DNA from: Bacteroidota bacterium
GTDB lineage: Bacteria > Bacteroidota > Ignavibacteria > Ignavibacteriales > Melioribacteraceae
Assembly: GCA_023447335.1 (NCBI GenBank)
Contig: JAEXOD010000098.1
Location: 1-28,114 of the forward strand
Direction: 5' to 3'
DNA: 28,114 nucleotides
A program made the translations under genes and the position numbers. This document shows, piece by piece, positions 23,699-28,114 of the stretch. The notes under the pieces are model-generated. The model was given only the letters and a program-made list of their open reading frames with translations. It did not search any database and was not told where the DNA came from. Positions within the stretch are counted from its first letter, which is position 1. Each line of letters opens with the position of its first letter.

Positions 23699-26527
23699 CT
23701 ACTTAACCACCATCATTTTTTTAACATCGCTAAAATCACCGGTTTCAATTTTGTAAAAATATACACCGCTTGTTAAGTTTTTTGCATTAAATAAAACCGA
23801 ATGATTACCCGCATTTTTGTTTTCGTTTACCAATGTTGTTACTTCTTTTCCCAATGCATCAAACACAACAATTTTTACATTACTTGATTTTGAGATTGAA
23901 TAATTAATTCTTGTTTCCGGGTTGAACGGATTTGGATAATTTTGGCTTAAATTGTAATTTATTGGTATACTAATATTAACTTCAATAACTGAGCTATATT
24001 TACACACACCGTCCAAATCAACTTGTTTTAATCGGTACTGTATTAACCCGCCGGTTGTTAAGTTATCAGTATAGCTGTATTCATTTATTGTTTGGCTGTT
24101 TCCGTATCCACTTATAAAGGTTATCTCTTCCCAATTATTATAATCTATTTTTCGTTCCAAATAAAACCCATAATTGTTAATTTCTGTTGAAGTTGTCCAA
24201 TATAAATTAACATTACCTCCAACAGCTTTTGCACTAAATGTTGTTAACTCAACAGGAAAAGGATTATCACTATCCGTAAATGCTGTAACTCCGTAAACAC
24301 ATTTTGTACCCGCTGTCACAAATGAACCTCCAACTAACATTTTGTTTGTTGATGTATTTAGTAATAAACAACTAACTCCACCACCCAAACCGTTAACACC
24401 TCCTTCTGTAAGTGATGACCAGCTTGTTCCGTTCCATTTCGCCAAATAGTTTGCTTCATTTCCTCCTGCAGTAGTAAAATTTCCCCCAACATATAAATCG
24501 CTTCCGCTTACTGCAAGGGTTTTAACATACCCGTTTAGACCGCTACCAAGTGCAGTCCAATTACTTCCGTCCCATTTAGCTATATAGTTTGTTGGGTTAT
24601 CTCCTACATACGTAATCTCTCCACCAATATATACATCTGTACCACTTATTGCAATTGAGCTTACCGATTCAATTACGCCGGAACCCAGAGCAGACCAATT
24701 ACTTCCGTCCCATTTATGGATAGCATTTATTTCCTCATATGGATAATCAATATGGCAACCGACATAAATTTCCGTATCGCTTTTGAGTGCAATTGACAAT
24801 ACAATTAGTTCCAACCCTGAACCCAAAGCCGACCAACTGCCCCCATCCCATTTTGCTATACAGCTAACCTGAATTCCATCTGCAAAATAAAAGTTTCCAC
24901 CTACATAAAGGTTTGTTCCGAAAACGGCGAGTGCATATACAGGACCATCCAGCCCTGAACCCAACGCCGACCAACTGCTTCCGTTCCATTTTGCTATATA
25001 ATTTGCAGTAGTGCCCCCCGCTGTAGTAAAATGGCCGCCCACGCATAGGTCTGTTCCTATTACTGCAAGTGCATTGACTTGATTATTTAATCCTAAACCA
25101 AGTGATGTCCATCCATCGGTGGCATTCCATTTTGCTATATAATTTGCATCCAAAATACTCCCTTTAACTGACTTAAAATTACCTGCAAAGTAATAATCGC
25201 TCCCAATTACCGCAATAGCATATACATTTCCGGTTATACCGTTTGTTCCTCCGCTTGTTATCGAGGACCAAACGGTTGTTAATCTATTATATTTAGCAAT
25301 TTTATTAGCACCAATATCATTTGCTTTTGAAAAATTCCCCCCAATAATTAGGTAATCTCCGCTTAAAGCCATAGCGTATGCATAATCATTAATTCCGCTA
25401 CCCAAAGCCGACCAACTACTCCCGTTCCATTTTGCTATACAGTTGGCAGAATTGCCCCCCGCAGTAGTAAAAGCACCACCTACATACAAATTTGATCCGT
25501 CAGTACAAATTGTGTTCACTATATTATTAACCCCATTATTAACTCCGCTACCTAAAGCTGACCAAGTTTCAGTTGTTGTGCTCCATTTTGCTATACGGTT
25601 TGCAGTACTGCCCCCCGCAGTTGTAAAACCACCGCCCGCATAAAGGTCTGTTCCGGAAACGGCAAGTGCAAGCACGTATTGGCCTAAACCCGAACCAACT
25701 GCCGACCAACTACTTCCGTTCCATTTTGCTATATAGCTTCCGGGAGAAGCAAAAGAACCACCTACATAAAGATATGATCCTATTTTAGCCAGAGCATAAA
25801 CATTATTGTCCATTCCTGATCCCAACGCAGACCATTGACTCATATTCAAATCCCATCGTGCTATTCTATTTACAGTTGTTACGCCGACTTTAGTAAAAGT
25901 ACCGCCTACATAAAGATTTGATCCGTCTATTAAGAGAGTAAGCGGATAGCCATTCAATCCTGGTGCTAACGCAGACCAACTATTACCGTCCCACTTTGCA
26001 AGATAATTTACACTAAAATCCCCTGCCGTAGTAAATTCTCCCCCTACAAACAAATTTATACCGTCTGTAACCATTGTTTTAACAAAACCATTTACTCCAT
26101 TACCTAAAGCTGACCAAGTATTATTTTGTGTGTTAAATTTTACAATATATTCAATTTTATAATCATCAACTGCTTTAAACTCTCCCCCAAAATAAATATT
26201 ATCTCCAATTACAACTATTGATTTTACACTACCGCCACCTACTCCGTTATATCCGCTGCCAAAACTACTCCAAGTTACAGTGCTATTCCCCTTTTCTTTA
26301 TTAAGTCTTTCTGTGTTTATTAATTTGGGTACATTATTTTCACCAATTTCAATTGTATAACCTGTAGCATTGTATGATCCGCTCTCCACAGATTTTAATG
26401 TACCGTCAGTGTTCAATATTTTTTCTATGCTCTCCGTTTGTGCATTTAATAAACCGGCAACCATTAACCAAGAAATTATTATATAGCTACAAACAATATA
26501 AAACGAAATAGTCTTATTTTTTTTCAT
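23699..26527 (-). CDS. Secreted 14-repeat beta-propeller-like protein with type IX sorting domain
   Basis: The 942-residue protein starts with a signal peptide (about 1-29, ending LLNAQ). Fourteen tandem repeats of 42-53 residues follow from Trp86 to about 752. Each runs W-S-A-L-G-S-G, then V-x-A-L-A-V-x-G-x-x-L-Y-V-G-G-x-F-T-T-A-G-G, then N-Y-I-A-K-W-N. A fibronectin-like beta domain (about 755-855) and a C-terminal sorting domain (about 858-942) with NLSQNYPNPFNP and final KKMMVVK end the protein. The sorting domain predicts export through the outer membrane by the type IX system. Repeats of this kind fold as propeller blades; 14 would fit two seven-bladed propellers. The role is unknown, perhaps surface binding. 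The gene is monocistronic, divergent from the phospholipase-like gene. Confidence 0.88.
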   Translation of the reverse strand: MKKNKTISFYIVCSYIIISWLMVAGLLNAQTESIEKILNTDGTLKSVESGSYNATGYTIEIGENNVPKLINTERLNKEKGNSTVTWSSFGSGYNGVGGGSVKSIVVIGDNIYFGGEFKAVDDYKIEYIVKFNTQNNTWSALGNGVNGFVKTMVTDGINLFVGGEFTTAGDFSVNYLAKWDGNSWSALAPGLNGYPLTLLIDGSNLYVGGTFTKVGVTTVNRIARWDLNMSQWSALGSGMDNNVYALAKIGSYLYVGGSFASPGSYIAKWNGSSWSAVGSGLGQYVLALAVSGTDLYAGGGFTTAGGSTANRIAKWSTTTETWSALGSGVNNGVNNIVNTICTDGSNLYVGGAFTTAGGNSANCIAKWNGSSWSALGSGINDYAYAMALSGDYLIIGGNFSKANDIGANKIAKYNRLTTVWSSITSGGTNGITGNVYAIAVIGSDYYFAGNFKSVKGSILDANYIAKWNATDGWTSLGLGLNNQVNALAVIGTDLCVGGHFTTAGGTTANYIAKWNGSSWSALGSGLDGPVYALAVFGTNLYVGGNFYFADGIQVSCIAKWDGGSWSALGSGLELIVLSIALKSDTEIYVGCHIDYPYEEINAIHKWDGSNWSALGSGVIESVSSIAISGTDVYIGGEITYVGDNPTNYIAKWDGSNWTALGSGLNGYVKTLAVSGSDLYVGGNFTTAGGNEANYLAKWNGTSWSSLTEGGVNGLGGGVSCLLLNTSTNKMLVGGSFVTAGTKCVYGVTAFTDSDNPFPVELTTFSAKAVGGNVNLYWTTSTEINNYGFYLERKIDYNNWEEITFISGYGNSQTINEYSYTDNLTTGGLIQYRLKQVDLDGVCKYSSVIEVNISIPINYNLSQNYPNPFNPETRINYSISKSSNVKIVVFDALGKEVTTLVNENKNAGNHSVLFNAKNLTSGVYFYKIETGDFSDVKKMMVVK

Positions 26528-26567
26528 AGTATTCCCTAAAATTAAAATTAAGTAAAATGGTATGCAG

Positions 26568-26597
26568 AATATACTGAAAAAGGATAAGAAAAATCAA
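26568..26597 (-). promoter_or_regulatory. Candidate promoter of the 14-repeat protein gene
   Basis: On the minus strand TTGATT (26592-26597), 18 bases and TATATT (26568-26573) match a -35/-10 pair well. The leader would be about 33 bases. It also fits a TTG-N21-TAnnTT Bacteroidota-type pattern. Confidence 0.42.
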
Positions 26598-26688
26598 GAC
26601 CTACAGGTGTGTTTAATGATTTTTTTATTATGATTCTTCATTTTACAATACTAAGATAATCACCCAATTATTTTAATGCAAGTAATTG

Positions 26689-26767
26689 TTCACTATTTCA
26701 CAATTTCACCATTTCACCATTTCACCGTTTCACCGTTTCACCATTTCACTATTTCCCCGTTTCACTT
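26689..26767. repeat. Degenerate 8-bp tandem repeat (tttcacca)
   Basis: About ten head-to-tail octamers run tttcacaa, tttcacca (twice), tttcaccg (twice), tttcacca, tttcacta, tttccccg and tttcactt, after a partial ttcacta. The strict 8-bp period with point changes only marks an imperfect microsatellite. It lies 87 bp before the phospholipase-like gene. Confidence 0.85.
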
Positions 26768-26853
26768 TATCCCTGTTCCGCCTTTCCACTAAAATATTGC
26801 AATTCTCCCCGCTAAATCGTATTATTATTTTTTAATATTTTTAAAGTTGTCTA

Positions 26854-27960
26854 ATGATGAAGTATATTTTTGTTTTATTAATTTCAATTAGTTCTGTAAT
26901 TATGGGTTGGGGCGGTCAAGCACATTATTTAATTAATCAAAAATCTGTTTACGGTTTTCCCAACGATGCACAATACCTTTTTTCTTGGCAACAGATTTTG
27001 GCTGATCATGCAAGTGATGCGGATGAGAGAAAAAGTGAAGACCCAACCGAAGCACCAAAACACTACATAGATATTGATAATTATTCCCACTTTACAAGTT
27101 ATGGGTATATTCCTCAGGATATGGATTCGGTAATAAATATTTATGGTTATAACTTTGTTTATGACCAAGGAATTTTACCTTGGGCTGTTTTAGATTCTTA
27201 CGATAGCTTAAAAGCTAATTTACAAAGATTAAATTTCGATAAAGCTGCATTGATTGCCGCGGATTTAGGTCACTATATAGCCGATGCTAGCATGCCGATG
27301 CATATTACTGTTAATTATAACGGTCAATTAACCGGTCAAACAGGAATACACTCAAGATATGAATCGAAAATGATAAGTAATTATATTAATGAGATTACAT
27401 ATAACACTAATGAATCCGAATATATTTCTGATGTATCAGATTTTGTTTTTAACTTTATTTATCAAAATTACCCTTATGTAGATAGCTTATTGTTAGCAGA
27501 TAAAACGGCAAAAACGACAGCAGGCGGTTCATATAATTCAACGTATTACGCCAAATTATGGTCTTTAACAAAACATTTTACAATTAAAATGCTTCAAAAA
27601 TCTTCAACCGCACTATCTTCATTAGTTTATACGGCATGGATTGACGCCGGGAAGCCTTTACCAACATCGGTTACCGAAAGCGATTTAAATATTTCAACTT
27701 TTAATTTATCGCAAAACTATCCTAATCCGTTTAATCCCTCTACAAATATTGAATTTTCGATAGCTGCTCCTTCTGAAATTAGCATAGAAATATTTAACGG
27801 AATTGGGGAATTAATATTTAGCGATAATTTAGGTTTTTTACCAATAGGTAAACATACTTACTTATATAAAGCAGCATCCGATACCCCTTCGGGAATCTAT
27901 TTTTATAAATTGACATCCAATAATATTAGTAAGTTTAATAAAATGATTTTGATGAAATAA
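26854..27960 (+). CDS. Secreted zinc-dependent phospholipase C / P1-nuclease-like protein with type IX sorting domain
   Basis: The 368-residue protein has a signal peptide ending at Gly18, so mature Trp19 (WGGQAH) would supply the N-terminal zinc ligand typical of the PLC/S1-P1 fold. Further ligands are visible in order: His24, Asp57 (SDADERK), His70 (APKHYIDID), His140 and Asp144 (LGHYIADASMPMH), His150, and His166 with Glu170 (IHSRYE). Glu at the last position is as in Bacillus cereus phospholipase C; P1 nuclease has Asp. A type IX sorting domain (about 283-368) contains LSQNYPNPFNPST and ends NKMILMK. The likely activity is extracellular phosphodiester cleavage of phospholipid or nucleic acid. 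Start may be either of two adjacent ATG codons. Confidence 0.87.
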   Translation: MMKYIFVLLISISSVIMGWGGQAHYLINQKSVYGFPNDAQYLFSWQQILADHASDADERKSEDPTEAPKHYIDIDNYSHFTSYGYIPQDMDSVINIYGYNFVYDQGILPWAVLDSYDSLKANLQRLNFDKAALIAADLGHYIADASMPMHITVNYNGQLTGQTGIHSRYESKMISNYINEITYNTNESEYISDVSDFVFNFIYQNYPYVDSLLLADKTAKTTAGGSYNSTYYAKLWSLTKHFTIKMLQKSSTALSSLVYTAWIDAGKPLPTSVTESDLNISTFNLSQNYPNPFNPSTNIEFSIAAPSEISIEIFNGIGELIFSDNLGFLPIGKHTYLYKAASDTPSGIYFYKLTSNNISKFNKMILMK

Positions 27961-27976
27961 TTTTAGGATATTAAAC

Positions 27977-28114
27977 ATGAATGAAATAGTAACATTAATT
28001 ATAATTGGTATTTTAGCAGGTGTAATGAGCGGAATATTGGGAATAGGGGGAGGAATTATCGTCATTCCTGCTTTAGTTATGGTTTTAGGTTATAGTCAAC
28101 AGGCAGCTCAAGGA
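27977..28114 (+). CDS. TauE/SafE family permease, N-terminal fragment
   Basis: The first 46 codons of a plus-strand gene run off the right edge. The protein begins with a hydrophobic helix and GVMSGILGIGGGIIVIPALV, the glycine-rich N-terminal signature of the TauE/SafE (DUF81) family, putative exporters of sulfite, sulfonates or other organic anions. AGGA at 27965-27968 is 8 bases before the ATG. It lies 16 bp after the phospholipase-like gene, in the same direction, so it may be co-transcribed. Confidence 0.82.
   Translation, partial: MNEIVTLIIIGILAGVMSGILGIGGGIIVIPALVMVLGYSQQAAQG

Larger units (their letters stand above)
26528..26853. other. Divergent intergenic region of two secreted-protein genes
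   Basis: This 326-bp region separates the 14-repeat protein (minus) and the phospholipase-like protein (plus), both type IX cargo. It holds a sigma-70-like promoter for the minus gene and an octamer tandem repeat, both listed separately. No gene is visible in it. Confidence 0.6.

Noticed and set aside
26689..26767. CRISPR-like repeat array
   Set aside because: The unit is only 8 bp with no spacers and there are no cas genes; it is an imperfect microsatellite.

Overview
The window is AT-rich (roughly 30% GC by eye) bacterial chromosome. The organism is most likely a member of the Ignavibacteriota or a close relative in the Bacteroidota/Chlorobiota group. Two secreted proteins (23699-26527 and 26854-27960) end in a type IX secretion (Por) sorting domain with the NYPNPFNP motif that is very common in that group. 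A deoxyhypusine synthase homologue and an AMMECR1/MEMO pair are present, and Shine-Dalgarno sequences vary in strength. All coding regions look intact. I see no rRNA, tRNA, CRISPR array, insertion sequence or phage gene. Both window edges cut a gene: a metallophosphoesterase on the left and a TauE/SafE permease on the right.

Left part (1-7338). A tight minus-strand operon reads TetR repressor, KefB-like cation:proton antiporter, small lipoprotein, exported Ntn-hydrolase (C45/AAT-like). Facing it is a plus-strand lipoprotein with thioredoxin, NHL-repeat and C-terminal beta domains. The divergent intergenic region holds two identical palindromic boxes (accgac-g-gtcggt), one close to each start codon and about 103 bp apart. 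This suggests the TetR protein controls both directions. It is the best candidate in the window for an undescribed functional unit. A D-cysteine desulfhydrase/ACC deaminase-family enzyme follows, convergent.

Middle part (7479-17712). A Tat-exported LD-carboxypeptidase is coupled directly to priA (zero-nucleotide gap). A strong hairpin terminator separates priA from a convergent Yip1-family membrane protein. A four-gene plus-strand operon follows: tryptophanase, a DUF4905-like protein, amrA (AMMECR1) and amrB (MEMO). Convergent to it are cheB, without chemotaxis neighbours, and pta, with a terminator between them.

Right part (17828-28114). An AI-2E/PerM family transporter precedes a 400-bp non-coding region and a solitary dnaK. 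Two terminators separate dnaK from a convergent pair, an NAD-dependent epimerase and a deoxyhypusine synthase homologue. A 942-residue secreted 14-repeat protein and a divergent secreted zinc phospholipase C/P1-nuclease-like enzyme follow. Their shared upstream region carries a degenerate 8-bp tandem repeat, and related short repeats occur in two other intergenic regions.
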